A stretch of DNA of 64,000 bases from Goleter apudmare HA4340-LM2 (lineage in GTDB: Bacteria > Cyanobacteriota > Cyanobacteriia > Cyanobacteriales > Nostocaceae). The stretch lies in the NCBI GenBank assembly GCA_019359495.1, contig JAHHHF010000072.1, positions 62,001 to 126,000 on the forward strand, written 5' to 3'. Positions 48,114 through 56,848 of this stretch are shown here, piece after piece. The position numbers were made by a program, and so were the translations under genes. Numbering within the stretch: position 1 is the first letter of the stretch; every line of letters starts with the position of its first letter. The notes beneath the pieces are model-generated. The model ran no database searches, was not told where the DNA came from, and saw only the letters and a list, made by a program, of their open reading frames with translations.

Positions 48114-48221
48114 GGATCTAAAGTTTCACGTATTGACATTTTAGACTAAACATGGATTCCTGGTCATTCCGGAAGATAATTGGCTGTTTCCGCTCACCGC
48201 TCCAACAGCCGCGCTATCCCT

Positions 48222-48244
48222 CCCCACCCTATAGAGGTATGGGG
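48222..48244 (-). repeat. Left-end hairpin of the TnpB element
   Basis: CCCCACCCTATAGAGGTATG plus GGG forms an imperfect palindrome about 110 bp before the tnpB start. It shares the CCCCACC...ATAG...TGGGG pattern with the right-end hairpin. Confidence 0.72.
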
Positions 48245-48260
48245 AATCCCGCTAGAATGT

Positions 48261-48959
48261 TGAATTTGTTAAGAGTCAAGCATATTTTCCCTGCTTCCTA
48301 TTCCCTATTCCCCTTTTCAAATAATACTTTTGGGCTGTTTTGATCAGTTTCATCAGAAATTCTTTACACCTGTTTTCTCGATAACATCAATCAGCCAATT
48401 GTTAATTCTTTCTGTTATTTATCCTTAGTGAGCAAGCAATCACAAAATCTTGAAAATTCTACCTTGATTGCTGTTAGTAACATTTTTTGCCCTTGAGCCA
48501 CAATCAATAGCCTGCTAATAACAGTCTCAGCACTAGAAAAGAAGGTAGGAATCATGTATCTTCTCCCATCTCTAAATTGTCTGCATTGAGGCAATCTCTT
48601 GGAATTGTCAAAGCTTACTGACGAATATATTATTGACTTACTTTCTTGACTCTAACCCCGGTTAAATTAGTTTATTGTCACTGTTTTGACGACTATTTAA
48701 GTCATATTAGCGAGTTTTAGGGACAAAACTGAAGAATTACTTAACTTCGATCAGTTTTGCTAATAATAGCTATGAATAAGTTAAAAATTCTCAATATCAT
48801 ATCAGTGATTTTTAATAAACTAATTTAGTTATATTTACGGTTGATGAGTTTAATCTCACATTCCCAAGGAGGATTTGAAAAATTAAATAATTCATAAGTA
48901 TGGTTAACATAGCCAGTAAATTGAATAACATAGAGGAAATATGCGGACAAAGGTATTAG
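48261..48959. other. AT-rich region between the TnpB element and a coiled-coil gene
   Basis: About 700 bp hold no frame with family features. At 48285-48325 there is a CCCTGCTTCCTATTCCCTAT low-complexity repeat. GGAGG at about 48866 has no convincing frame after it. Confidence 0.45.
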
Positions 48960-49334
48960 ATGGAGCCATTACAAAAGGAAATCCTGGCTTTGAGTCACAA
49001 ACTTGATGATCTATCTCAGGTGATAGAGAAGTTGGAAGTTAAAGTGTCTCAAGCATTATCAGAGTGCTCTTTAGCAAAAACACAGATAGAGAATAGTTAT
49101 TTAGAAAATAGCGAATCTGTGCGTTACCAATTCAAAGGACATATCAATTTAAATCCAGAGATGGAACACAAGGATGTATTGGCAGATGGCATTTATTTAG
49201 ATATGCATCGTCAAAGTGGGGACAAAATCCTGACACCAGAAATTCAAATACAACGATTGACAGCGCAATTAACAGCAGCATATAACCGGATTGCCGCCCT
49301 AGAAGAACAATTACTGAGAGAGAGAATACAGTAA
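48960..49334 (+). CDS. Coiled-coil hypothetical protein
   Basis: The 124-residue protein begins with a coiled coil (EILALSHKLDDLSQVIEKLE to about residue 45). A short polar middle follows, then a second heptad region at the C-terminus (RLTAQLTAAYNRIAALEEQL). It is soluble with no cysteines. I do not recognise a family. The stop codon TAA (49332-49334) is part of the left 6-bp target duplication of a miniature element, so the element sits directly at the gene's end. Confidence 0.65.
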   Translation: MEPLQKEILALSHKLDDLSQVIEKLEVKVSQALSECSLAKTQIENSYLENSESVRYQFKGHINLNPEMEHKDVLADGIYLDMHRQSGDKILTPEIQIQRLTAQLTAAYNRIAALEEQLLRERIQ

Positions 49335-49337
49335 TTA

Positions 49338-49446
49338 AGTAGCTCAGTGTTAAAAATTATCGTTATGACAAGGCAGGACGCAGGAGGGAAGAGGATTACA
49401 GCTTTGTCTACCTTTCCTTACTTAGTTTTGTTTTTTCCCACCGACT
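49338..49446 (+). mobile_element. 109-bp miniature element, copy 1
   Basis: The sequence from AGTAGCTCAGTGTTAAAAAT to TTTTCCCACCGACT is flanked on both sides by TAATTA (49332-49337 and 49447-49452), a 6-bp target duplication. A second copy of exactly the same length lies at 59801-59909. Over the 106-bp common core I count 8 mismatches. The ends are only weakly inverted (AGTAGC versus AGTCGG). It carries no gene. Confidence 0.8.
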
Positions 49447-49452
49447 TAATTA

Positions 49453-49644
49453 GGGCTTGCTGAAAAAGTCTTTTCGTGGGGGATAAGAGGCAGGAGGGGA
49501 GTTACAAACTACCCCTAAATCTCTTGAATCCGAAAAAGTGATTGATTTAAAGTGATATCAAGTCTTTTTCCTTGCACCTCTCATCACCTTTTATCCTACT
49601 CAAGGCATTGATTTATCAAGGTTTTCTGTTTATTCAGCAAGTCC
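49453..49644. mobile_element. MITE-like element with GGGCTTGCTGAA inverted ends
   Basis: GGGCTTGCTGAAAAA at the left and TTATTCAGCAAGTCC at the right are inverted with 2 mismatches, each edged by TA (49451-49452 and 49645-49646). The 192-bp interior has further inverted segments (GGATAAGAGG...TTTTATCC) and no gene. The TA border suggests an IS630/Tc1-like target duplication; the parent transposase is not identified. It abuts the 109-bp element. Confidence 0.7.
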
Positions 49645-49712
49645 TAAATACTGATGAAGACTGCCAATTCTTGTTGAACTTGGCATTTTTTTATTTTGAA
49701 TTTTGAATTGAT

Positions 49713-50861
49713 TCATGAGTGTTGGTATCGACTCAACCGTTGAAGTTGCATTTCAATGGCTGACAAAAGTTGGTGTTGTTGCCAATCGAGACTGAGATGA
49801 GCAGCGATTGCTGCACCACCAGCACCCATACCTTCTTTGACAAAACCCTGCTCATAGGCTCGGAATTGGGGATAACGAGAATCAGCAAAGCTTAACTGAG
49901 TAGCTAGTAAGCAAACCTGATTGATGTTGCGGGCTAATTCTACTGTGCCACCAGTGGGGTCTTCTGCGACCCAACGGGTTGTGCCCACAATGACTGCTTG
50001 TGGTTGCCAAGACAAGGTGTAAGCCTGAGCGATCGCATTGATTAAAGCACAAACTGCCAGCATTTGTGTACCACCAGCCAGCAACACACCACAATTGCGG
50101 CTAGCTGCGATCGCCATTCCCGCTACCACCACCTGCATCGGATCACCCACCGCCGCCACTAGTTCTAAGGGATCAGTGAGGGGCGATGAGGAGAAATTTA
50201 TTTCCCCTGCTTCTCGTCTCTCCCTCATCTTCTCCAATCCAGCCTGCACCAACGACCATTTCTGCTCATGGTTACACACAGGATGACTACTGTTGACTTT
50301 GCCCATTGCAGCGATACCCAAGCCAGTTAAAACCGCTAAGGCTGTGGTGGTACCACCAACTACACACTCACCCAAAGTCAGATATCCCTGGGGGTTTTGA
50401 GCAGCTAACTCAGCACCCCAAAGCAATCCTTGTTCTAGTAAATGGCGTACTGTAGTGATTTCTAACGCCGCACCTAGACTTAAACACTTAGCAGGAGTAC
50501 CACCCAAATCAATTGCTGGCACAGCAGGAGGCTGGGGTAAACCAGCATTAAATATGTAAACTGGGGTTTTGATCGCCTCAACCACAGCACGGGAAATGAG
50601 CACAGGTGAAGCCCCTGCTGCTAGTGGTGGGAGGGGGTATTGCGGCTGATATTCCGGGCCATAGTATAAAAACTCTGCATCCGCACAAGCAGTATATAGC
50701 CGATCTTCTGGAGTGCGACCAGCTGCGGAAATGCCTGGAATCAAACCAGTTTCAGTAAATCCTAAAATACAGGCAAACACAGGTAAACGACCGCGATACT
50801 TAGCGATCCATGCTTCACCATGTGCGATTTCGGTATAGATGTTGATCAAGTCATTGGTCAT
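49713..50861 (-). CDS. CobT-like nicotinate-nucleotide phosphoribosyltransferase family protein (TIGR00303 type)
   Basis: The 382-residue protein shows GFTETGLIPGISAAGRTPED at the N-terminus, then GGTPAKCLSLGAALEITTVR, GYLTLGECVVGGTTTALAVL and GVLLAGGTQMLAVCALINAI. This is the archaeal/cyanobacterial branch of the CobT superfamily, assigned to lower-ligand activation in cobamide synthesis; the actual substrate in cyanobacteria is less certain. The start codon lies inside an ATGACCAATGACTTG heptad repeat, so the first residues are repeat-encoded. Confidence 0.88.
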   Translation of the reverse strand: MTNDLINIYTEIAHGEAWIAKYRGRLPVFACILGFTETGLIPGISAAGRTPEDRLYTACADAEFLYYGPEYQPQYPLPPLAAGASPVLISRAVVEAIKTPVYIFNAGLPQPPAVPAIDLGGTPAKCLSLGAALEITTVRHLLEQGLLWGAELAAQNPQGYLTLGECVVGGTTTALAVLTGLGIAAMGKVNSSHPVCNHEQKWSLVQAGLEKMRERREAGEINFSSSPLTDPLELVAAVGDPMQVVVAGMAIAASRNCGVLLAGGTQMLAVCALINAIAQAYTLSWQPQAVIVGTTRWVAEDPTGGTVELARNINQVCLLATQLSFADSRYPQFRAYEQGFVKEGMGAGGAAIAAHLSLDWQQHQLLSAIEMQLQRLSRYQHS

Positions 50862-50972
50862 TGATCATTGGTCATGAATGAAGAATTATTTAACTGGACA
50901 ATCTCAATAAAAATACGCATGAAATATGGGAGTATCTACAAGTACGAAAAACAAATGACAAATGACAATTAA

Positions 50973-51698
50973 CTATCCTTCATAATCCATGAGCACCTGC
51001 ACCCAGCGTGGTGGACGGGGAATGGGATTACCAAGACGATCCAACAACAACCATGCTGCCAGGTGTACTACAAATAAGTAAATTAAATTATTGAGCAAAA
51101 TTACAGCGATCGCTCCCATTTGAATGAAAAACACACTGGGACTTGCCAATATTTGCAGCTTCAGAAAAATCCACTCTGTAATTTCTGTGACCTGATTAAT
51201 GACATAAACCCATAGGTCTTCACCCGATAACAAAGATAATAACCAGAGCCGGAAAAATATTCCTAAAGTTCCCAATAGCGTACCCAAGCAAATAGAAACC
51301 ATCCAGGGTACACGACGATTCCATGTTGCTCCCAACAGTACCCCCATAAAAGCATAGGGCACAACAAACAACAGACTGCGAATTGGCCCCATTAGCACTG
51401 TGAGCAGCAACCCACAGGTGAGTGCTGACATCCAAGCGGCTCGTTTACCCCAACGGAGATAAACTAGAGCGATCGGGATGGGAAAAAATATCCGCAAAAC
51501 TGGCCCCAAGGGAAAGTAAAAATTAATAAACCAAATCAGACTAGCAGCACTGGCTAAAAACGCCGTTTCTACCATCCTTAAGGGTGCATCAACTTTCAGT
51601 TGGGGTTGCTTTAATTGATGTTGCACAGGCTGAGATTCAGGGGATGAGCCAGAGTCAGGCTCATCTGGCAGAGAATCTAAAATGCTCATATTTGACAA
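50973..51698 (-). CDS. DUF2232 membrane protein
   Basis: The 241-residue protein has a polar, acidic N-terminus (residues 1-38) followed by about five to six membrane segments. ETAFLASAASLIWFINFYFP, LGPVLRIFFPIPIALVYLRW and GLLLTVLMGPIRSLLFVVPY are typical DUF2232 segments of cyanobacteria, some annotated as S-component-like membrane proteins. It starts 4 bp after the Crp gene stop on the same strand, so the two are co-transcribed. Confidence 0.88.
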   Translation of the reverse strand: MSNMSILDSLPDEPDSGSSPESQPVQHQLKQPQLKVDAPLRMVETAFLASAASLIWFINFYFPLGPVLRIFFPIPIALVYLRWGKRAAWMSALTCGLLLTVLMGPIRSLLFVVPYAFMGVLLGATWNRRVPWMVSICLGTLLGTLGIFFRLWLLSLLSGEDLWVYVINQVTEITEWIFLKLQILASPSVFFIQMGAIAVILLNNLIYLFVVHLAAWLLLDRLGNPIPRPPRWVQVLMDYEG

Positions 51699-51702
51699 GT
51701 GT

Positions 51703-52401
51703 TTAAACGATCATTCTTTCTAAAGCTGACAAATCAGGAATACAAATAATGTCTTGATCCCGCCTAATCAAGCCTTTTTTTTCTAGTCTTGTCAATACTC
51801 GTGTGACTGTTTCTCGGGCTAGCCCACTCAAACTGCTCAATTCCCGATGAGGTAAATTAGGAATTTCAGTACCTGTATTCCCTTTTTTTCCCTGTCCTTC
51901 TGCCAAAAACAACAATGTATCTGCCACCCGTGACTGACTATCAGATTCCCGCAACCGCAGTCTGCGATTGACTTGTCGCAGGCGTCTAGCCATTAGTTGT
52001 GCTAATCGCATTCCTGCCAGTGGTTCAATCTGGAGTAACTTGACAAAATCCTGAGATGGCATACTACCAATCACTGTGGGAGTCAGAGTAATGACATCAG
52101 TGGAGCGAGGTACTTCGTCTAGCGCTGCCATTTCACCAAATAATTCTCCTTTGCCTAGAATATTCAGTGTTACCTCTTTGCCCTCTAGATTATAGGTGCG
52201 AATTTTAACCCATCCATCCACAATAAAGTATACAGAGCCGCCCCAGTCGTTTTCCAGTAAAATTACTTGATTAGCTGGGTGAGTGCGCGTAACAAGATGG
52301 GTGAGAGCTGGCTCCACAACGATTTCTGGCAACCCTTGAAAAAAGGGAGCGGAGATCATCCAGGGATTAGTGGGTGCCTGCAAGCTATATCGGTCTTCCA
52401 T
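51703..52401 (-). CDS. Crp-family regulator with intact cNMP-binding signature
   Basis: The 232-residue protein has a cyclic-nucleotide-binding barrel with GGSVYFIVDGWVKI and GKGELFGEMAALDEVPRSTD. That is the E...RS phosphate-binding cassette of cAMP-type sensors. A helical dimer region and HTH (SSLSGLARETVTRVLTRLEK) complete it. It could respond to cAMP, as SYCRP1/AnCrpA-type proteins do; this is inferred from the cassette. It leads a two-gene unit with the DUF2232 gene. Confidence 0.88.
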   Translation of the reverse strand: MEDRYSLQAPTNPWMISAPFFQGLPEIVVEPALTHLVTRTHPANQVILLENDWGGSVYFIVDGWVKIRTYNLEGKEVTLNILGKGELFGEMAALDEVPRSTDVITLTPTVIGSMPSQDFVKLLQIEPLAGMRLAQLMARRLRQVNRRLRLRESDSQSRVADTLLFLAEGQGKKGNTGTEIPNLPHRELSSLSGLARETVTRVLTRLEKKGLIRRDQDIICIPDLSALERMIV

Positions 52402-53089
52402 TAGGACATCTTTATTAGAGTTGCTAGATACACAACAAGCAAGAGCGCCATTTTCAGCCTAAGCTATCAAAGCACAGCCCCTTATCTTCAAGAAAACTAA
52501 GATATGTTACATCAAAAAGCGACAATATACACTTTTCTCAACAATCCTTATTTATGGTTGTAAATCGCCCCTTGGGGATGCTTTGGGGGCTAACCAGACA
52601 GCAAAGATAATTACTTAAAAATATAAGTAAACAAGATCAATGATACTCAAGGTAGCTCTATTTTTGCTAACGTAAGGTTTTTGGCTATTTTTCAGTAATG
52701 GGCGACTAATTACAAAAAATGCCATTTTGCCATTCATTTAACCTTTGGCTGTGTTAGTTTCTCGTGCAGAGAGCGTTTGTTTACCAAAGTTGGTTTACAT
52801 GAAAATTGGATTTTTTGGGATGTTTTATGCTATTAAGTCCAACAAGCTGCCATCTTGCTTGTCTGGTGAGAGGATACAATACCCAGTGAACTGTCCTAAT
52901 ATAACTAACTTCTCAATACTTTTTAACTTCCTGGATGGCAATTAGTTGTCAAGCTCACCTGCTCACACAATCAGTTACGGTAAATTCTCACAACCAATAA
53001 CATAAATTGCACTCAAAAGTAACGTGGGTCAAAGCCACCACTGACAACTCTCATAATTGTAAAGTAATTTCTAGTTAAGGTATTTTGAC
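52402..53089. other. Intergenic region upstream of the Hsp70-like giant gene
   Basis: About 690 bp between divergent genes. A 66-codon plus-strand frame at 52745 has no family features and is not called. I see no repeat or clear RNA. It must contain the two promoters. Confidence 0.45.
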
Positions 53090-56000
53090 GTGACTCCCCG
53101 TGTAGATGAAATTCAGAAACTAATCGCGGATGTTGACAATCTACTTGCCACTGCTGGCAAGCGTCTACCTAAGCTTTTGTCTAGTCAAGCGCCAGAAGCC
53201 CGAGAGACTTTAGAACGAATTCGTGACTTTCTGGTCAAGCTAGGAGAAAGTGAGGCTTTAGACAGCAGTAAGCCAAACAAGGTTCCTGGACAACAGCCGT
53301 TATCGCCGTTGTTGGCAAAATTTATTGATCAAAGCAACATTCAGTCTTCAGGACAGCATCAACAACCATCTCATGTTGTGCCTCAGGAATTAAGCACTGA
53401 GCTTTCGGAATTAATCCAGCCGTTGCGAATAGAATTAGCAGGACTATTGCAAGAGCGGGCAAATCTGGTACAGGAAATTAGGCTTTTAGAGCAAAGGCGA
53501 TCGCAAAACTATTCTTTAAGCCAGCAGTTGGCAAATCAGGAGCAGGTAATTAACGAATTTTTACAAGTGCTGATGAACCGGCTTGTGCCATCCTTAGCGC
53601 CCCAGTTAGGGCAAACTGCTGTCACTTCTCCTGGTGCTACAACTATAGGCGATCGCCCACAGCCCAACCAAGTATTAGAATCATCAGACCAAACAGAGCG
53701 GTTAACATTATTGACCAGGAATTTAGATCAACGTTTACTGTCACTTGATGGGACTGTAAATGTAGTCTTTGAAGCACTCCAGCGCAATATTAATACCTAT
53801 CATCAGTCGCTATCACAATCCTTGGCGAGAATGCACAACCAAGGACTGCAAGGGGAACAGTTGATGGCGAGCTTTGTGCAGAATTTAACCCAGTATTTGC
53901 CGCCCCCATCTCCTAGTTATCAGCCGTCTTTTTTGGGCATACAAAATCAAACCTTAGCAGCAGCCGATAATCTTTTAGAAACTGTGGCTCCATTTACTGT
54001 TAAAGACGAGCCGGAAGACCCAGTGGGCACAGATGATTTAGATGCAGTTCTTTTACAGCTTAGTCAAGATTTACCCCAAGTTTCTGAGACTACTATCACC
54101 AAGAGCAAATCACAGCCAGATCGTGTAGATGAAGTAGACCAACTTTACGCTAGTTTGTTTGGTACTAGTAATGTAACCAACCAAACACCAGCAGTTCCTT
54201 TGCCTGTTGTCGCAAGTGAATTATCTACCTTGATCACTGATGCCCCAGATGTACTTCCAGGCGATGCAGTACAACCAGTAGATCCTGGGCTGGAGCAAAT
54301 AGAGTCACAAGATGCAACTGTACAACCTACAGACGCATCATCACAATTATGGGAAGCATTGTTTTTGGATGAAGACCCAGAACCAGCGCCACCTGTAGAT
54401 TTGTCTAGTTTACTGAAAACAAAAGTGGCAGCAACGGAAACTTTGCCCTCTCAGTTAGCCAGTATTGATACAATTACAGCCCTGACAGATCTATTAACTG
54501 ATTTCGATGATGTCTCTTATGTCGAAGCAACGACAACCGTTGCAGAAAAGTCGGAAGTAGTGATCAGCGATGAGGAGGAAGATAATCCATCGGATAATTA
54601 TATTCTGGCTTCACCGCAGGAAAATTTACTCTCTCAAGGAGAAAGCCTGGTTGAGACTATACCTGATATTTCCTTAGATGATGTGCAGTTGCAGCAATTG
54701 GAACTGGATTTGGCGCAGTTAGACGGTAGCACAAGTCTAGCTAGTGAGAGCCAACAAGAACTGCACACAGATCATCAACCAACAACAGCTTTCTCGCGGA
54801 TAGACATATCACAGATAGCCCCTACTGCTTTTCCTCAGCCAGAGGTTGAGTTAGACTTTAGCCCCACAACTGAAAAAAAAACGGAAGTCACAAATCCTGT
54901 CTTTGCAAGTTCTACACCGTCCATTGCTAGTAACTTAAATAATCCAGGAGTTTCTCAAATCAATGTTTCTGACTCAGTCTGGTATTTAGGCATCGATTTG
55001 GGGACAACAGGAATTTCGGCAGCATTGTTAAATCGCTCCACTTTTGTGGTTTATCCTATCTATTGGTCAGCAGAGAACCAAGCAGGAACCAGTGCTTTTC
55101 AGCAATCGTTTCGTTTACCAGCTGAAGTTTATCTACCTACGGCTGCTGTACCGCCAGCAGAAGCTGAAAGCACGGAAGTCATGGAGTCAGCACCACTTCC
55201 GGAACTGACGAATAATCTCCACTCGGCACAGTTGAAGCCATATTTACAAGTAGCCATTCCCTATAGAAGCGCCCGCCAAAAATGGGAACCTGTACTGCAA
55301 TTCAATCAGTTTTCTGCGGGGCCTTTGGTTTGGGTTGTACGATCGCTCTCGAAACTGCTGTTAACTCTCAAGTCTGATCGTAATAGCACTACTCAAGGGT
55401 TAACCGCTAATGCTGTGGGTTTAGACGAACACACCTTCACCAGTGTCATGAGTCAAATTACTGGTGTCATCTGCACTTGCCCATCCGGCTGGTCGGAACA
55501 ATATCGCTTTAACGTCCGGGAAGCTCTACTTACCAGTAAAATTGTCCAGTATCCCCAACAAGTGTTTTTCATTGAGGAAGCGATCGCCAGTCTGTTGAGT
55601 GTACTCGATGGCGCCAATGGTGAAACAATCCAGTTAAGCGATCGCCAAGGTTTACGCCCGACAAGAACCACCGAACAACCTTTGGTGGGCAGTACTCTGG
55701 CAATCAACATTGGCGCGACGGCCACCGAAATGACCCTAGTTGATTTGCCAGAAAGCTTACTACAATTGGCACATCATGATTTCATGCTCCACAGTTTTGC
55801 CTATGCTGGTAAGGGCATTGAACAAGATATTATCTGCCAACTGCTATTACCGCCAAAATCTCGACAATCACGTGCTGAAATCCAAGGTGATAATAAAACT
55901 ATTACCAGTAACCCTTGGCATTGGCAGCCCACTCTTCCTGGTCTAGACCAGATGTGTTGGCAGAGTTTAGGGTTGGAAGCTTTAGAACTACCCCGTGTCG

Positions 56001-56848
56001 GAGAACCAGATATCACGGTGCGAATTCGCCTCCAGCAACATCTCGAAAGTTCTCTACTCGGACAGGCGGTATTGGATGCGGCTTTGGCTTTGAAGCTAAT
56101 TTTGCAACATCAAGAATCTTTTACCCTAGATTTAGCCGATCAGCGATGGGTACTGCAACGACGAGACTTAGAAAGCCAGGTGCTAGTCCCGTTTGTGCGC
56201 CGCCTCAATCGAGAACTCAACAAGCTTCTAGTAGCTCGTGGTATACCCACAGAAGCAATTAACCAAGCTATCTTGACTGGCGGAGTAGCTGCTATCAGTA
56301 CGGTGAACCGTTGGCTACGACAAAAACTCCCCAATGCCAAGATTATTCAAGATTCATATCTGGGTGATCACGGTGCGCTGAATTGCAGTGGGGTGGCTTA
56401 TGGTCTGGCGATGCTGCCTTTGCATCCCCAAGTCTTAGACATCCCTAAGCAACAATATACTGACTATTTCTTGTTTACGGAATTGCTGCGACTCTTACCA
56501 GAACGTTCCTTATCCTTCAATGAGGTTTTGCAGTTATTTGAGGGGCGTGGTATAAATACGCGCACTTGTCAGCAACGTTTGCTAGCTTTCTTGGAAGGTG
56601 AATTACCTCCGGGTTTGATCCCTAACAGTCTAGATTTCACCTGGCTCACTCAGAGTTCCCAAGAAAATGTTGACTATCAGGCGATCGCCGCTACACCACT
56701 GTTTGAAAAACAAGGTAGTCTGAGCTATCGTCCTCATGCTCAACAACTATTAATTCTACGCCGCTATCTGGATGCGATTCAAGCTAGTACTCAACAGTCT
56801 TTAGACGAACCATACACTGTTAATTTCGCCTTAGAAAATTTTCAATAG
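53090..56848 (+). CDS. Large protein with coiled coil, acidic linker and C-terminal Hsp70/actin-like ATPase
   Basis: This is a 1252-residue protein starting with GTG. Residues 1-185 are helical/coiled (VDEIQKLIADVDNLLATAGK, LAGLLQERANLVQEIRLLEQ). Residues 190-620 are low-complexity, acidic and Ser/Thr/Gln-rich. From 628 an Hsp70-type ATPase follows: phosphate-1 GIDLGTTGISAALL (634-647), then TCPSGWSEQYRFNVREALLT with FIEEAIASLLSVL (the counterpart of the NEPTAAAL region), phosphate-2 LAINIGATATEMTLVDL (about 869-885) and adenosine motif ILTGGVAAIS (about 1060). No Hsp70 substrate-binding domain follows; instead about 130 further residues. No signal or membrane segment. Role unknown; a scaffold or cytoskeletal-like ATPase is one possibility. 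Confidence 0.8.
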   Translation: MTPRVDEIQKLIADVDNLLATAGKRLPKLLSSQAPEARETLERIRDFLVKLGESEALDSSKPNKVPGQQPLSPLLAKFIDQSNIQSSGQHQQPSHVVPQELSTELSELIQPLRIELAGLLQERANLVQEIRLLEQRRSQNYSLSQQLANQEQVINEFLQVLMNRLVPSLAPQLGQTAVTSPGATTIGDRPQPNQVLESSDQTERLTLLTRNLDQRLLSLDGTVNVVFEALQRNINTYHQSLSQSLARMHNQGLQGEQLMASFVQNLTQYLPPPSPSYQPSFLGIQNQTLAAADNLLETVAPFTVKDEPEDPVGTDDLDAVLLQLSQDLPQVSETTITKSKSQPDRVDEVDQLYASLFGTSNVTNQTPAVPLPVVASELSTLITDAPDVLPGDAVQPVDPGLEQIESQDATVQPTDASSQLWEALFLDEDPEPAPPVDLSSLLKTKVAATETLPSQLASIDTITALTDLLTDFDDVSYVEATTTVAEKSEVVISDEEEDNPSDNYILASPQENLLSQGESLVETIPDISLDDVQLQQLELDLAQLDGSTSLASESQQELHTDHQPTTAFSRIDISQIAPTAFPQPEVELDFSPTTEKKTEVTNPVFASSTPSIASNLNNPGVSQINVSDSVWYLGIDLGTTGISAALLNRSTFVVYPIYWSAENQAGTSAFQQSFRLPAEVYLPTAAVPPAEAESTEVMESAPLPELTNNLHSAQLKPYLQVAIPYRSARQKWEPVLQFNQFSAGPLVWVVRSLSKLLLTLKSDRNSTTQGLTANAVGLDEHTFTSVMSQITGVICTCPSGWSEQYRFNVREALLTSKIVQYPQQVFFIEEAIASLLSVLDGANGETIQLSDRQGLRPTRTTEQPLVGSTLAINIGATATEMTLVDLPESLLQLAHHDFMLHSFAYAGKGIEQDIICQLLLPPKSRQSRAEIQGDNKTITSNPWHWQPTLPGLDQMCWQSLGLEALELPRVGEPDITVRIRLQQHLESSLLGQAVLDAALALKLILQHQESFTLDLADQRWVLQRRDLESQVLVPFVRRLNRELNKLLVARGIPTEAINQAILTGGVAAISTVNRWLRQKLPNAKIIQDSYLGDHGALNCSGVAYGLAMLPLHPQVLDIPKQQYTDYFLFTELLRLLPERSLSFNEVLQLFEGRGINTRTCQQRLLAFLEGELPPGLIPNSLDFTWLTQSSQENVDYQAIAATPLFEKQGSLSYRPHAQQLLILRRYLDAIQASTQQSLDEPYTVNFALENFQ

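Larger units (their letters stand above)
46910..48260 (-). mobile_element. TnpB-only IS200/IS605-family element (IS1341-like)
   Basis: The element consists of one tnpB gene between two similar imperfect palindromes. The right-end hairpin is 46925-46949 (CCCCACC-tcATAGga-GGaTGGGG core). The left-end hairpin is 48222-48244 (CCCCACC-ctATAGag-GTaTGGGG). No tnpA is linked, so mobility would need a transposase in trans. Exact ends could not be set; they lie just outside the hairpins. The tnpB stop codon falls at the foot of the right-end hairpin, as expected where the omega-RNA overlaps the tnpB 3' end. Confidence 0.8.

Noticed and set aside
48152-48343. 63-codon plus-strand frame
   Set aside because: It covers the left end of the TnpB element on the opposite strand, including its hairpin.
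52745-52945. 66-codon plus-strand frame
   Set aside because: Low-information sequence without ribosome binding site or recognisable domain.
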